From Allium sativum (taxonomy: Eukaryota; Streptophyta; Magnoliopsida; Asparagales; Amaryllidaceae), in NCBI GenBank assembly GCA_030737875.1, contig CM060919.1:806913160-806977159 (forward strand): a DNA stretch of 64,000 nt, given 5' to 3'. Made by a program: the position numbers and the translations under genes. Positions within the stretch are counted from its first letter, which is position 1, and the number at the start of each line of letters is the position of its first letter. Below, one piece after another: positions 37,201 through 50,404 of this stretch. The notes beneath the pieces are model-generated. The model did not search any database. It was given only the letters and a program-made list of their open reading frames with translations, and had not been told where the DNA came from.

Positions 37201-38934
37201 CACACGCTGAGTGACTAAGTGGAAAATGCGTTGCCTGAGAAATAAAATCATGCATGTTTGTTGCATGAGAAGATTTTTTTTTTTTTTTTTTTTTTTTGCA
37301 AGGTAAAGAAAATGAGTTGTGTCCTCCTCTCTTTTTGTTTAGTTTAATGAGTGTAAAGTAAGAAATATACAAAAATGGAAGCGAAAAGAAAAGTTAGCAG
37401 AGAAAATGAGTTTCATTTTTTTATTTTGGTAGAGAAGATACAGAGAATGAATGAGTAGAGAGGAGTAAAAGAAAAGAGGGATGGGAAGAAAGATGTTCGC
37501 TGTAGCTTAAAAATGAAATGAGAATGGAAGCCAATCCAAAAAATCCGAAGTCCCCTGTTAGTTGCGTTCCTCCTCTTTTTTTTTTTTTTTCATGCGTATG
37601 CAGATGCACAACATCCTACCTTCTAAGCTTGCGCCAGTTCCTTCACACGTTCCATGCAGTCACCACTCAATGTGTGGCTTTAAAAATGGAAAAAGGAATG
37701 CTTTCATTTACTAAAAAAAACGTAAGAAAAAAAAATAGTGCCCCCTTGTTTCATGCGTGAGTCCACTTCCACCTTAGCTACTAATTTGCATGCTTGAGTT
37801 TTTGTTTTATTTGCTGGCAAGAGAAGGGAGTGGGAGGTGGAAAGATGAGTGTCAGCATGAAAAATTTGAAAAGAAAAAGAATTGGGAAGGAGAGGAGTAA
37901 ATGTAAAGAAATGGGAATAATGTGACAGAGAGAAAGAATGATGACAAAGTGGAAAAGAAAATAATGTTACTGGAAAGTAAAATGCCCCTTTCCCTTCCAT
38001 GCGTGTTCTTTTATGCCCTTCTGTTGCTTGCATTGAAAAAAATGAACCATCCTCTTCCCTTGTTTGGTTGCGTGAGATATACATGAAGTAGGACAACTTC
38101 AGTGCAAAGTAATGGGAACGTGGAAGCATTAAATGAAAGCATGTGAAATTGCATTGATAAGAACGTGGAAGAGAAGAAAATGGAAGCATGGGAAGTAACA
38201 TGCATGCATAGAAAGTAAGAAGGCATGTCACGCATGCTTTAGAAATGAAAAAGAAAACAACATGCGTTTTGTGTCCTTTATTCACGAAATGATGAAATGC
38301 ATGGTTTTGAGAAGAAACAAATTTTATTGGCATTAGCACCCTTTCGAGCTGGGTTTGCAGACCCAAAAATATTTAAAAAGATATGTAAGATCGTAAAAGG
38401 GACACATTGAACTCAAATGGCTCCGCTTCAAAAATGAACTGTGCAAGCATTTTCACAATTTCAGCGTGAACCGAACACCAAAACTGACAAATGAATATAT
38501 TTTGGAAATCAGCGCGACGAGACGGACGCAACGGTATATAATTTGCTGTGTCTGCATGCTCCGTTCAAAAACGCGCAATGGACCCCTTTAACGTAGAAAT
38601 GCGGATGCGAAACGAACGTCAATACGTTCGATTTTCGCGAAACGAATTTCACCGTTGGATTACTGACAACGAATAGAATATTTATCGTGTTTGTTCGAAC
38701 TGGTTTCGGAGAGATTTTAAAATCACTAAAATTTGAACTGTTATGCGTAGCTTTGCACTGAAAAATTGCACGACCGACAACATTCAAATTTTCCGACGAA
38801 ACTTTCACAGTTGCTACATCTTACTTAACGTATTTCAAATTGAAAATTCTCATTACGAGAAATTATAGGTTATTTTCAAAATAAAATGCGATTTAGATCG
38901 CAGTTTAAATCGTTAAAAATTGCGGGATGTTACA
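34274..38934 (-). repeat. LARD-like 3' LTR (left copy, 4,661 bp)
   Basis: TGTAACGACCTGG to GGGATGTTACA. Differs from the right copy by scattered substitutions and by a longer T-run (37267-37298 against about 11 T at 44381). Minus-strand open frames (220 codons at 37704-38366; 99 codons at 38509-38808) are biased in composition; the long one is broken in the right LTR, so I do not call them genes. A TATATA-like box may lie near 38537. Confidence 0.85.
36978..36987 (-). promoter_or_regulatory. Consensus 5' splice site in LARD-like LTR (candidate)
   Basis: Minus strand GAAAG|GTGAGTTTT. In the right LTR the same place reads GAAAG|GTGCGTTTT (about 44085-44095). Position after a GC-richer leader parallels the other families. 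Function inferred. Confidence 0.3.
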
Positions 38935-38947
38935 TTCTCCCTACCTT
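38935..38947 (-). other. Polypurine tract, LARD-like
   Basis: Minus strand AAGGTAGGGAGAA just before TGTAACATCCCGC; preceded by CGTTCCTTTTCGACGACG, closely similar to the sequence before the polypurine tracts of families A and B. Confidence 0.8.
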
Positions 38948-41295
38948 AAAACTTTTCGTCGTCGAAAAGGAACGAAGCATGGTAGCAAGTACACATATAT
39001 ACTTACCCCAAAGTAATTTACAAAAAAATAAATTTGTGAGTTTCGAATTTTAAAGTCTCCAAAAAAATTTCCAACGCCCGAAATCACAGAAAATTTCGGT
39101 AGCACCTCCTTTGTACGGAGAGACTTTGGCAACACGCCAGTAAAGATTAAATTTATACATCGGCTCTCATGGCCGAAAAACACAATATATATCAATATAC
39201 ACATCCTATTTATATTTTTGTGTAGGCGTACTTTTTATTTTTATTTATATATTTTAGAGAGTTCGCTTATATACGTAAGCAAAACGATAAACGTACGCAA
39301 TCTTCCAAATTAAATCAAACACCTTCTGTACCTACCAATTACTCAATAACAATGATATGTGAATCATGTACTTGAGACAACGTCCATGCATACATCAAAA
39401 TGCAACAACAATACACGTGAACATAGCAAATGCAACATAATAACATACAACAATCAAATTTATATAGTTTATTCATACCCATAAAATTTCCTTTTGATTG
39501 GTTCACATATATGTCTTTATGTTTAATGTATTCGCATTAAATTGTTTCTCATCCAATTTTCTTACATCTATTGATTTCCATATATTCATTCGTGTTTATT
39601 TAATTTTTAGTCTTTAGTTTTCATTAGTTCAAAATCTACTTATTTCAACTATATTAAAATTTTCTGTATGTTGGCATTTCATTTTATCTATACTTATTAT
39701 TAACATATTTGAAATTTACTTACTCATCTCAATTTCTATATATGTTACTACTTTAATTTCATCTACATCTTATGCTTTCTATGTTTTTAATTAACTTGCT
39801 TAAATATTATTGTAAATTTTCTTAAGCTTATCTTTGATACTTTATTCAATCAAAATCTAAGCTCATTTTCCTTTTTTCATAACTAACCAAATTTGTAATT
39901 TATTGTTAATTCACATTATTTCACAACTTATAGACTTTAGTTCCTTTTTTATTTACGTTACTTTATAAATCTATTATTATGAAATGACTTGTTACTTAAT
40001 TTCTTAAGTTTATACATTACTTAAGACTCGTTTTTTTTTTTGATACAATTTAATTCAAGTTTACAATTATCTCAGGAGGTTACAATTTTAGTTATTACCA
40101 ATCCTTTGCAAATATTCCATCCATTTGTTAATCGTTTCAGAACATTAACAAATAATTTTTTTTTATAACAACCACTTGATTAACCTTTATAAACATTTCT
40201 TTGGTTCAAATTCATTTTCATTTTTTTTCTTTACTTTTCTTTATCTTCATAACGTTTCTATGATTCAACATTTCATTTTGGAACATGTTATTCATTTAAA
40301 TTTCATTTGTAAAATATTTCATTACATATTTATATACTCTTAACTTTTCATTTAGGTAGGTTTATATATATTACAAATGAAATTTAGTATTTCACGCTTT
40401 ACTCTTCATTATCAAAGTAATAAGAGTATTTGTTTTTATTTTACTTTAACATTTTCCTTACTTTATGTTTCAATTTTTATAATATTACATTATATTTTTT
40501 TAATTATATTTATTTTATTCATTTAACGTATTTCTTTATTCATCTATTCAAAATTTCATTTGATATTAATACTGACAATTATTTATTTCATGATTATCAA
40601 CAAGGAGAGTAATTTGTATAAAAGGAGGCTTGAGAATCTTAAATACCAATTTCTTTTCAAAACATTTTGAAATATTATATACTATACATTTTTTTTATAT
40701 CAAAACATACTCAAGATTTCGAATTAAAATTTCAAAAACGAATAGGTAGCAATGCTACCAAGTGGTCTCCCCCACTTTGAGACTCGAAAATGAAAGTCGA
40801 TGACTATGATCATCTCATCACCGAAATTTATTTCCCAATAGCAAAATAGAGTCCTTAATCAATTTTTTTTTTTAATTTGAATATCGTTCAAATATTACTA
40901 CTATATTTTTTTTTCAAAACCTTTAAAACATTTACAAATCATCGAAATTTGAAGATCTCCTATTCTCCATTTAAATTCATTTGGTTTACAGTTAATTATA
41001 AATCATATATGAAAGATCGATTTATTTTATAGTCAGTAGGTTAAGAGTATTGACTAATTTACCATCAAATTTCAAAATTATTTATCTTACATATATAAAA
41101 TATATATGAAAACAATATTGTGTTAGAATGTCTTGTCAAGTGTTTTGAAATCTCATTCAGTAACGCTTGCAACACGCATCGACTGGAACTCCAAACTCAA
41201 CTCAATAAGTCAAGCAACACAATATAAAACCATTTTTTTATATCAAAAGTAAAAGTACGCACTCTCGTATATATATACACTCAGATTTCATTCTA

Positions 41296-41310
41296 GGGTG
41301 TTAGTAACCC
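41296..41310 (-). other. Post-PBS hairpin, LARD-like
   Basis: Minus strand GGGTTACTAACACCC, stem GGGT/ACCC, preceded by CTCATTAGAGATA and followed by TAGAATGA, the same framing words as in family A and B hairpins, about 55-70 nt after the PBS. Confidence 0.65.
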
Positions 41311-41363
41311 TATCTCTAATGAGTGAATCCCAATAGAGCCAAGGTTTTACCGCTAAACCTTAA

Positions 41364-41376
41364 GCTCTGATACCAA
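41364..41376 (-). other. Primer binding site, LARD-like
   Basis: Minus strand TTGGTATCAGAGC immediately after the right LTR end (GTTACAG on the minus strand). Initiator tRNA-Met type. Confidence 0.8.
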
Positions 41377-41377
41377 C

Positions 41378-44300
41378 TGTAACGACCTGGAAATCCGTAC
41401 CTTTTGAATCGACAATAATCCACACATGTCTAACTCAAAACTGTACGTATTTACAGATTGTTAAATGACGATCCACATCTTTAACCATTACAGTAAAAAA
41501 TATATATAATCAAGGGGATTAATTTAGAATTAGAAAGAAAGAAGAAAAAGAAGCACAAAATCTCGCAACAGAATGAACAAAATATAATAATCAAATAACA
41601 GTTCATGAAGCTGTTTAAAATAAACATTTGATCATTTTACAACATTTATTAGAGTTATACATTTTTATACATAACTGATAATACAGAGTAATGCAACGGA
41701 ATAGTAGTGGAATACAATAGTAATAATAGTATACCGTCTTCGTCTTCATCCTTCAGAAGATAACCTTTGAAACTGGAATGCTCAAGTCTGACCCGAGCAT
41801 AATAGCGTGAAAATAAAACAAGTTCGGATCAGGAAAAATTATTCTCATCTAAGTCAAATCAACATCACATCAACATGCACACACATAACTCAAGAGATGT
41901 TACGGGAAATTTCATCTCCTAAGGATCCGTCAAACTAGATACTATATAATATAATTTTGCTATTATACTAGTGTCTAATCACAAATACTTGTCAGAAAAA
42001 TAGCGTAAGCGGGGTTACATTGATTACCCTTACACAGTTTATAAGCACATGGTCTATGCAGGTCTTGTAACACAACCAGTAAAACGTCGGTAGCCAGTGA
42101 GTCCCCTATAGACCTATGCCAAAAATAAAATCGTAGTTGTCTCGCATAAGGATAAACATATGACAAGGCACATGAGGCTATACCCAAAGTAGTATGCTAC
42201 TAGTTTGTCTGATCCAGACTGGTGGTTACCCCTAACGGCCCACCGTAGACATCCACCCCATATCGAATCAAAGGGAAATACCTCCCATCAAGGGTGCGCA
42301 CCAACAAAACAACAACAACAAAATAGTAATAGTATGGACCCGAGGCCCAGGAAAATCGAAGAGCAGATGTCCACTAAGAGGTAGTCAAGCCTCATTTGGT
42401 CTGGCACGGCTCCTGTTTTAGTCATTTCAAATCGACACAAGTGTCGGGGTCATCCATTATCGTTCACTTTCTTCAATCCAGTAATCGCCTCCAAATTCAT
42501 CCTACTTCATTTCTGGAACTCCACCGCGTACGCAGTTGTTAAAGTGGTTCCAACGTTGACAGAGAGTATGTCAATAAGAGGTCCCGGTCTCTTTAACAAC
42601 AAAACATCATGTTACACCGATTGGTACTTTTATATTTCAATGGTGAATAGTTATGATATCAAAATATCATATTCAACTAAACAGATTTCACTTTAAAATA
42701 TCATATTAATTTAATTACAATAATATTTACTTTCAAAATTCATATTCACTTTGAGATAAATTTCAAATTCAATAATTGGTTATGACTTCAATTAACCACA
42801 TTTCCTTCAAATCATTCAGTTTACTTCAAATATAGTTTTGAATTCATTTCTAATTTTAACATCAAAATAATCATATTTACTTTTAAATCATAGATTTAAA
42901 TGTAAACTATTCCACTTCTAAAACAGTTTATAAGTTTGAAATATTTTTGGGTTTTAATAAATTTTTGAATAACTGTAAATAATTGGGAGATTTGGAAAAG
43001 CTTGGAAATCAAAACAGCTTGAGTGTTGGAAATGGTTTTATGTATATTAAAATATTTTATAAAATAAACTACTTATATATATAGAAAGGATAGGTTTTTC
43101 TGAAAAACAATTTACATAAAGTACTTCATATATCAAAGGAATAAATTTCATAAAATAGTTTATATATAAATTTGTTTATATAGAAATAATTTCAAATCAA
43201 CTATTTCTTTCCATTCCCAATAAATCTGAACCTAAGTTCAAATCTCAAAACAAACCAAATCGATTTCCATTATCCAATCCAAATTGATTCCAAAATCAAA
43301 TACATTTGAGAATAATCCATTTTAAAGGATACCTTCCAATTTCAAAATATTATTTGAATCTATTCGATTCAAATCAAATCCGAGTTCAAGTTCAAATTCA
43401 TAATATTTATTTAAGCCATTTAATACGAATTTAATTTCAAAGTTTAAATAAAGATTTAAACCTCTGAAAAAAATTAATTCCAACATTTCAACTTCAAATT
43501 CAAATTCCAATGTATAATTCAATTTAAATAATTTCAATTTATTTTCTTTACACAGAATCACTTATTTAAATCGGTTTCACAAATTCTAAAATTTATAAAT
43601 TTAACTAATCCGGTGTCCGTATGATAATTCTCTATCCTATGGCCAAGTGATAATTTATTTCAAATTTCAAATTTTAATTTCAGGGAATGGATATATATCA
43701 TTTCAATCCAAAGGTCAGATGTCATAGGTGTATATCATTTCAACCTATTTCTTAATTTATTCGAAATGACAGTTTATGATGATGCCTGTAACATCCAAGG
43801 TGATAACATTGATATATAAATACAGACAACATCCATACAGTTCAATATATCCATAAATAAACACTCATCACAACCACCATCCAAAACAGTTCACTTTGCA
43901 ATAATTAACTGATTATATGTGTCGGGGTTTAACTAGCAATTTAATTCAAAAATAAACTAACTGTCAATTCAATTTCTACAGTTTAAATTTGATGTTCATT
44001 TAAAATAGCAACCAACAAACAAATAATCAAATCAGTCACAGATTTCAATTTCACAAAAATGTGAATATTTTGCAGATGTGAGAAAACGCACCTTTCGTGG
44101 CACAAAAGTAGAGACGATACAGATAGGCGCGAAACCGAAACAACACCGAAACTTCAGCGAACTCAACGTTTTCACCGCTCCAACATGAACAACATATGCT
44201 AGCACCCAAGAGCTGAAAGCCCCAAATGCATCTTCTTCCTATATTGTATTTTTCTTTGCATAATACACATAGCTCCACTTCTAATTCTAAGACATGTTGC

Positions 44301-46036
44301 ACTTCCCACACACGCTGAGTGACTAAGTGGAAAATGCGTTGCCTGAGAAGTAAAATCATGCATGTTTGTTGCATGAGAAGTTTTTTTTTTTGCAAGGTAA
44401 AGAAAATGAGTTGTCTCCTCCTCTCTTTTTGTTTAGTTTAATGAGTGTAAAGTAAGAAATATACAAAAATGGAAGCGAAAAGAAAGTTAGCAGAGAAAAT
44501 GAGTTTCATTTTTTTTTATTTTGGTAGAGAAGATACAGAGAATGAATGAGTAGAGAGGAGTAAAAGAAAAGAGGGATGGGAAGAAAGATGTTCGCTGTAG
44601 CTTAAAAATGAAATGAGAATGGAAGCCAATCCAAAAAATCCGAAGTCCCCTGTTAGTTGCGTTCCTCCTCTTTTTTTCTTTTTCCTTTTCATGCGTATGC
44701 AGATGTACAACATCCTCCCTTCTAAGCTTGCGCCAGTTCCTTCACACGTTCCATGCAGTCACCACTCAATGTGTGGCTTTAAAAATGGAAAAAGGAATGC
44801 TTTCATTTACCAAAAATGAAAAACGTAAGAAAAAAAAATAGTGCCCCCTTGTTTCATGCGTGAGTCCACTTCCACCTTAGCTACTAATTTGCATGCTTGA
44901 GTTTTTGTTTTATTTGCTGGCAAGAGAAGGCAGTGGGAGGTGGAAAGATGAGTGTCAGCATGAAAAATTTGAAAAGAAAAAGAATTGGGAAGGAGAGGAG
45001 TAAATGGAAAGAAATGGGAATAATGTGACAGAGAGAAAGAATGATGACAAAGTGGGAAAGAAAATAATTACTGGAAAGTAAAATGCCCCTTTCCCTTCCA
45101 TGCGTGTTCTTTTATGCCCTTTTGTTGCTTGCATTGAAAAAAAATGAACCATCCTCTTCCCTTGTTTGGTTGCGTGAGATATACATGAAGTAGGACAACT
45201 TCAGTGCAAAGGAATGGGAACATGGAAGCGTTAAATGAAAGCATGTGAAATTGCATTGATAAGAACGTGGAAGAGAAGAAAATGGAAGCATGGGAAGTAA
45301 CATGCATGCATAGAAAGTAAGAAGGCATGTCACGCATGCTTTAGAAATGAAAAAGAAAACAACATGCGTTTTGTGTTCTTTATTCACGACATGATGAAAT
45401 GCATGGTTTTGAGAAGAAACAAATTTTATTGGCATTAGCACCCTTTCGAGCTGGGTTTGCAGACCCAAAAATATTTAAAAAGATATGTAAGATCGTAAAA
45501 GGGACACATTGAACTCAAATGGCTCCGCTTCAAAAATGAACTGTGCAAGCATTTCCACAATTTCAGCGTGAACCGAACACCAAAACTGACAAATGAATAT
45601 ATTTTGGTAATTAGCGCGACGAGACGGACGCAACGGTATATAATTTGCAGTGTCTGCATGCTCCGTTCAAAAACGCGTTACAGACCCCTTTAACGTAGAA
45701 ATGCGGATGGGAAACGAACATCGAAACGTTCGATTTTCGCGAAACGAATTTCACCGTTGGATTACTGACAACGAATAGAATATTTTTCGTGTTTGTCCGA
45801 ACTGGTTTCGGAGAGATTTTAAAATCGCTAAAATTTGAACTGTTATGCGCAGCTTTGCACTGAAAAATTGCACGACCGACAACATTCAAATTTTCCGACG
45901 AAACTTTCACAGCTGCTACATCTTACTGAACGTATTTCAAATTGAAAATTCTCATTATGAGAAATTATAGATTATTTTCAAAATAAAATGCGATTTTGAT
46001 CGCAGTTTAAATCGTTAAAAATTGCGGGATGTTACA
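41378..46036 (-). repeat. LARD-like 5' LTR (right copy, 4,659 bp)
   Basis: TGTAACGACCTGG to GGGATGTTACA, near-identical to the left copy by eye, which suggests a recent insertion relative to the other elements here. A TATATA-like box may lie near 45637-45644. Confidence 0.85.
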
Positions 46037-46041
46037 TGTCA

Positions 46042-49000
46042 TATTAGAACAAAAATCTCATTTTTGTTAGAAATGTATATTAAGAATAAAACATTGTTTT
46101 TGTTAAATATGTACATTTAGAAACAAAACATCGCTTTTGTTGGGGATGTTTATTTAGAATAAAATACGTCACTTGGTTAGAAATGTTATATCAGACGAAA
46201 TTTTGTCACATTTGTTAAGGTTAGAATTTTCATATAAAATTTGTCACTTTTGTCAAATTTAGAATTTACACATAAATTTGTCGCTTTAGTCAAATTTAGA
46301 ATTGACATATGAAATTATCCTTTTTTTAAACAGAAATTGTAGACAAATAAAATTATCATTTTAATTTGTTAAGATTGGATTAGAAATTGTAAGCAAATAA
46401 AATCATCATCTTTTATTTGTCAAGTTGAATTAGAAAATGTACATAAACGAAATTCTCTTTTATTTGTTATTGGAGTGCATACACAAATAAAAAAAAATTT
46501 ATTTGTCATTAAAGATATAGAAAAGTTATGCAAAAATAAAATATTCTTTTTATTAGTCATTAGGAACATTTAACCAGTTATGCAAACAAAATATTCTTTT
46601 TGTTTGTCATTAGAATCCATTGAAATTTGGGTACAAATAAATACTCATTTTTATTTGTCAGGTTAAAGTTAAAAAATGTGTATACAAATACATTATTCTT
46701 TTACTTGTCATTAGAATACGTACGAAAATGAGTACAAGCAAATATTCATTTTATTTGTTATGTTAAATATACGAATGTATGCAAACAAATATTCTTTTTA
46801 TTTGACACTAGAAGTGTAGAACATGGCATGTAAATAAATTATCTTTCCATATTGTCATTTAAACTTTGAAAATTGGTTAAATTATCAACCAATAATTTAT
46901 TTATATAAACCGATGTTGGTTGAAAACCCCACACGGGTGTTGGGATGACGTACACTAGTCCCAATATGTAGTCGTATGTCAATCGATGGATTGACAATCT
47001 GTGATGAGCGTTATTTATTTATTTATTTTAATGCTCACACAGTTATAAATCTCACTCTGGATGTGAATGGATTGTTTAATGATTATTTATCATTACGGTT
47101 ATATACATATGCAATGTATGAAATCCATATAACTGAATTTATATGGTAATTGACTGAGTCACATCTCGATTTAGAATATTTTTAATAAATTAATATTTTA
47201 AAATAAGAATATCTTTATATAAAGAATATTCAAAAATGAAGAATCTTTCAAAATAAAGGATACTTTAGAATAGTGAATATTTCAAATAATATCTAGTGAA
47301 GAAGAGAAATGTGAAGCCAAATTAAGTAGCAATGCCATTTTAACCTAAATGGATTTATCAATCGATTTATTTCATTTTTAAATGAATATAAAAAGGGAAG
47401 TGGTTTTGGAAAATAATATTCTGAAAATATTATTATTTTAATATAATAAAAATATAGAATATTCAAATTTCATTTAAAATTGAAAATGAAGTTAAAATCA
47501 TTTTAAACGGATTTATAAATATTTATAAATACGTTTCGAATAAAAATCGGCGATATATTATATATATTTATATAATGGCCTAAATAGAACGCGCCGCGCA
47601 ACGATCGTTCACGAATTTCGACCATTAACTTCAAATTGGCGTAAAGGAAGATCCGACTGTCGGCTTCTTCTAAAACCGGGACCGTTGGGTTCATATCGAA
47701 AAGAGCTTTCCAATGAATATAAGAGTTTTGAAATTTAACGGTTGGATTTGGAATTATGTCCAAATCAAATTTGGAAAAGGTCGCTATGGATGTAGTTCGG
47801 TGGCCGTTATTAGAAACTGACTGTACGAGCGATAAAAAAATTATTAAAAATATGGAAAAATTACGTAACATCATACTAAATGATTTGGAAAGAGTTTGGA
47901 TGGAAAATTCCATATTTGGAAAGACAAAAATATATTTTTATCGAATTGAACTAGTTATTAACTAGAATAAATCTTTTAAAATAAGATTTAATGAAGTTTT
48001 CCAATTAATTGATATTTAATTGGAATTAAATAAGCTAAATCGGATTTTTGGGTTTGTCGTGAACGATGTTTTAAAGGACATTTGTTCTTGAACCCCGTAT
48101 AAAAGAACAAATCTTTTAATTAAGATTATTAGAGTTTTCAATTATATTAAATAATTGGAATAAAAAGAAATGTGAGTTGAGTTTATTATGAACTGTGTTT
48201 TTAACGACATTTGTTCTTTAACTCAATTAACAGTGAAAGTATAAATTTGGAAATTATAAATCTTTTTATTAACATTTAATGGAAAATTTCCATATGTAAA
48301 GTTTTCCAATTTAGTATATTAAATTGGAATTGAATGGAATTCGATTTAACAATAATCGAGATGAGACTCTGTAAAAGAAGACCGTTACTATATATGGAAT
48401 TTAAAAGGCTTTGCCGTCATTCCATTTATATTATTGGTCTGATACAGAAATTTATATCGATTATATATTGATTTGATTTATGTTAAATTCCACATTTAAT
48501 GGTAGATGATTTTGGGGTTTATCGTGACTATGTTTTAAATAACATTTGTTCTTTAACCCAATTGAAGATAAGATTTATTTCTTAAATTTGAATAATCATA
48601 AAGTAATGATTTTGGATATTAAAACCAAATTAGGGTTTTAATGAATCTTTAAAAGGGGGATTAAAGAATAAATTAAAGAATTTATCTTTGATAAAATTAA
48701 TGGGAACCTTTTTCCAAATAATGTGAATACCATATTAAAAGAATATTCTGAATTGGAATGTGGCATATGATGTGTTTTACAACACTTGATTTTTATTATA
48801 AAATACGCGAGTTATTCGGAAAGACCGGGTTTAACACATTCTGAATAATTACTATGACGATTAAAAGTCGAAGATGAAGACGGTGGTTGAAGACCAGCGA
48901 TCTTCATATCGAATGGATGAGGACTACTAATGCCTTTGATTAGAGTTGCTGCCTTGAAAAGGTTCCAGTGGTAGTTGTTCGGACGTATTGTTCATCGTTC

Positions 49001-50328
49001 GGATATGCGAGGTATAAAGCGCCTTCGGTTTCATTCAGGCCTAGAACGAACTTGTAAGTGGATTGTATGTTTGACGTTGTATTCCTTTATACTGTAATCG
49101 TTGATCGCTGCTAAATATATACCTGTTGGTGGCGGAGAATTTATTCTCTTGCATAACACCCTTCTCTAAGACGTACGAGCTTAGAGGTTATATATTGGCA
49201 GAAATCAATGGTATGGTATGGATTGTCAATGTGGCATGTCAAGATGCAAATGATCAAGGACTTTTGTTGAAAAGAAGGGCCTTGTGGTTGATGATCAAAG
49301 CACAGCTTTAAATAGCATAACTTTGTGTATAGCGATACTTTGCGAGCCTCACACACCGGTATAAACCAGAAACAGGAGTAAGGACTGCAGTGAGGACATA
49401 CGTTTCTTTCTAGCTAGCAGTGGTGTCATGGTTTTTACAAGGCCTGACATTTTTACTTATGTGGAATATGGAATGAGGCGCCTCGGTTATTTGAGTCCCT
49501 TGTGGCTCTATTTACGCCCCATAGGGTGGGGAAACGTATTGTTCAGTCATAATTAATCCAACCATTGCACTTTGGTGGACCGGCCCTGAAGATCTAAGGG
49601 CTCACCTGAGTCTGAGTTTTGAGGCACGGGCTAGAGTGTCTCGAATTCGGTAAGGACTATCTTTTGCCTTGGTTCATGATGGAAATCCAACTTCTAATAC
49701 GACCCATGTGGTTTTGATTGTATTACTAGTACGGCGACATAGTATATGGAAGCTATGCCGTCTATGTTTGATATTATGATTGAAATGTTTTTAAAACATA
49801 TATACACTAATAATAATATCAAATTCGTTTTATTGTATCAAGCATTTTTGACCATTATAAGGTAAAACTCTATCCTTCGGATTGTGTTGCATTGTGTGAT
49901 GGGACTTGAGTCTTATAATGGTTTCATTTTTATAAAAAGCATTGCGTTGTTTTAACGATTTGCTTTATTTATGCACCGACCATCCAATGGAGTAAACTCG
50001 TTCCGCGTTAGCGGCGTGGTCCTGTGATTAGCCTTATTATCAAATAGGTTAAGTAAGATTTCTCACACCAGTCCTTGTTGCTGGCTAGGGAGCCGGTTAC
50101 GCATGATAGGGGGTTCTCGCTACACGTTAGGTGACGAACGGGAGACTCTTACCCTTACATGTCCTTTATTGATTAGGGTTGGTTAGGCGTTAGCCTAGAG
50201 GCTCGAAAGGGTCGCCATAAAACAAGGTGTGTCTGGTGTACCACTGTAAGCCACGGTGGGTTTTACCTGCTATACTGGAGGATGAAGGGATGGTTTCAAA
50301 TCCTACCGGATTTCGCGGTATCGTTACA
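46042..50328 (+). repeat. Giant LTR family B, copy B1 (3' part)
   Basis: Resumes LTR-B1 after the LARD-like insertion and ends CGTTACA at 50328. Contains the rest of the hairpin repeats (to about 46830), three GGGTT/AACCC-type hairpins (48050-48095, 48177-48226, 48515-48559), the block conserved in all giant LTRs (49126-49450) and the B-type terminal 260 bp (from about 50070). Confidence 0.85.
47503..47913 (-). CDS. Antisense open frame in LTR-B1 (136 codons), unknown
   Basis: Not recognised. The N-terminal part has a hydrophobic stretch (about residues 17-34) like a signal peptide or membrane segment; the rest has no motif I know. The same frame is open at the same place in LTR-B2 (54328-54699, 123 codons) and LTR-B3 (61212-61565, 117 codons) despite many substitutions. 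The shared central part (PNPTV-FQNS-IHWK-LFD) is the best conserved. It runs against the LTR's own transcription. It may be chance in related sequences. Confidence 0.2.
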   Translation of the reverse strand: MEFSIQTLSKSFSMMLRNFSIFLIIFLSLVQSVSNNGHRTTSIATFSKFDLDIIPNPTVKFQNSYIHWKALFDMNPTVPVLEEADSRIFLYANLKLMVEIRERSLRGAFYLGHYINIYNISPIFIRNVFINIYKSV

Positions 50329-50329
50329 G

Positions 50330-50346
50330 TGGTATCAAAGCTCTGG
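50330..50346 (+). other. Primer binding site, family B copy 1
   Basis: TGGTATCAAAGCTCTGG, one base after the LTR end. It differs from the usual TGGTATCAGAGC by A for G at position 9; the second array copy shares this change. Confidence 0.8.
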
Positions 50347-50404
50347 TTAGCTCAAATCTTTGGGTACAACTCATTAGAACTAAACAAAAGACTCATCAGA
50401 GATT

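Larger units (their letters stand above)
38935..41377 (-). mobile_element. LARD-like internal region (noncoding, 2,443 bp)
   Basis: Between the polypurine tract (38935-38947, minus) and the primer binding site (minus, about 41364-41376). From about 39470 to 40730 the plus strand is strongly T-rich, so the element's RNA would be A-rich there. The largest minus frame (38941-39204, 87 codons) overlaps the polypurine-tract region and is not recognised. One post-PBS hairpin at 41296-41310. Confidence 0.8.
34274..46036 (-). mobile_element. Complete LARD-like noncoding LTR retrotransposon
   Basis: Bounded by the 5-bp duplication TGTCA (34269-34273 and 46037-46041) with near-identical LTRs (34274-38934 and 41378-46036) and a noncoding 2,443-bp internal region. 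The primer binding site at the right end and the polypurine tract at the left end show it reads on the minus strand. The empty site is visible in LTR-B2 near 52879. No gag, RT or integrase motif in any frame. Its LTR and internal proportions recall large retrotransposon derivatives (LARDs). It needs proteins in trans. Confidence 0.85.

Noticed and set aside
37704..38366. 220-codon minus-strand open frame in the LARD-like LTR
   Set aside because: Composition-biased (Phe, Ser, His, Leu rich), no motif, and broken by frameshifts in the sister LTR (45112-45468 is all that remains).
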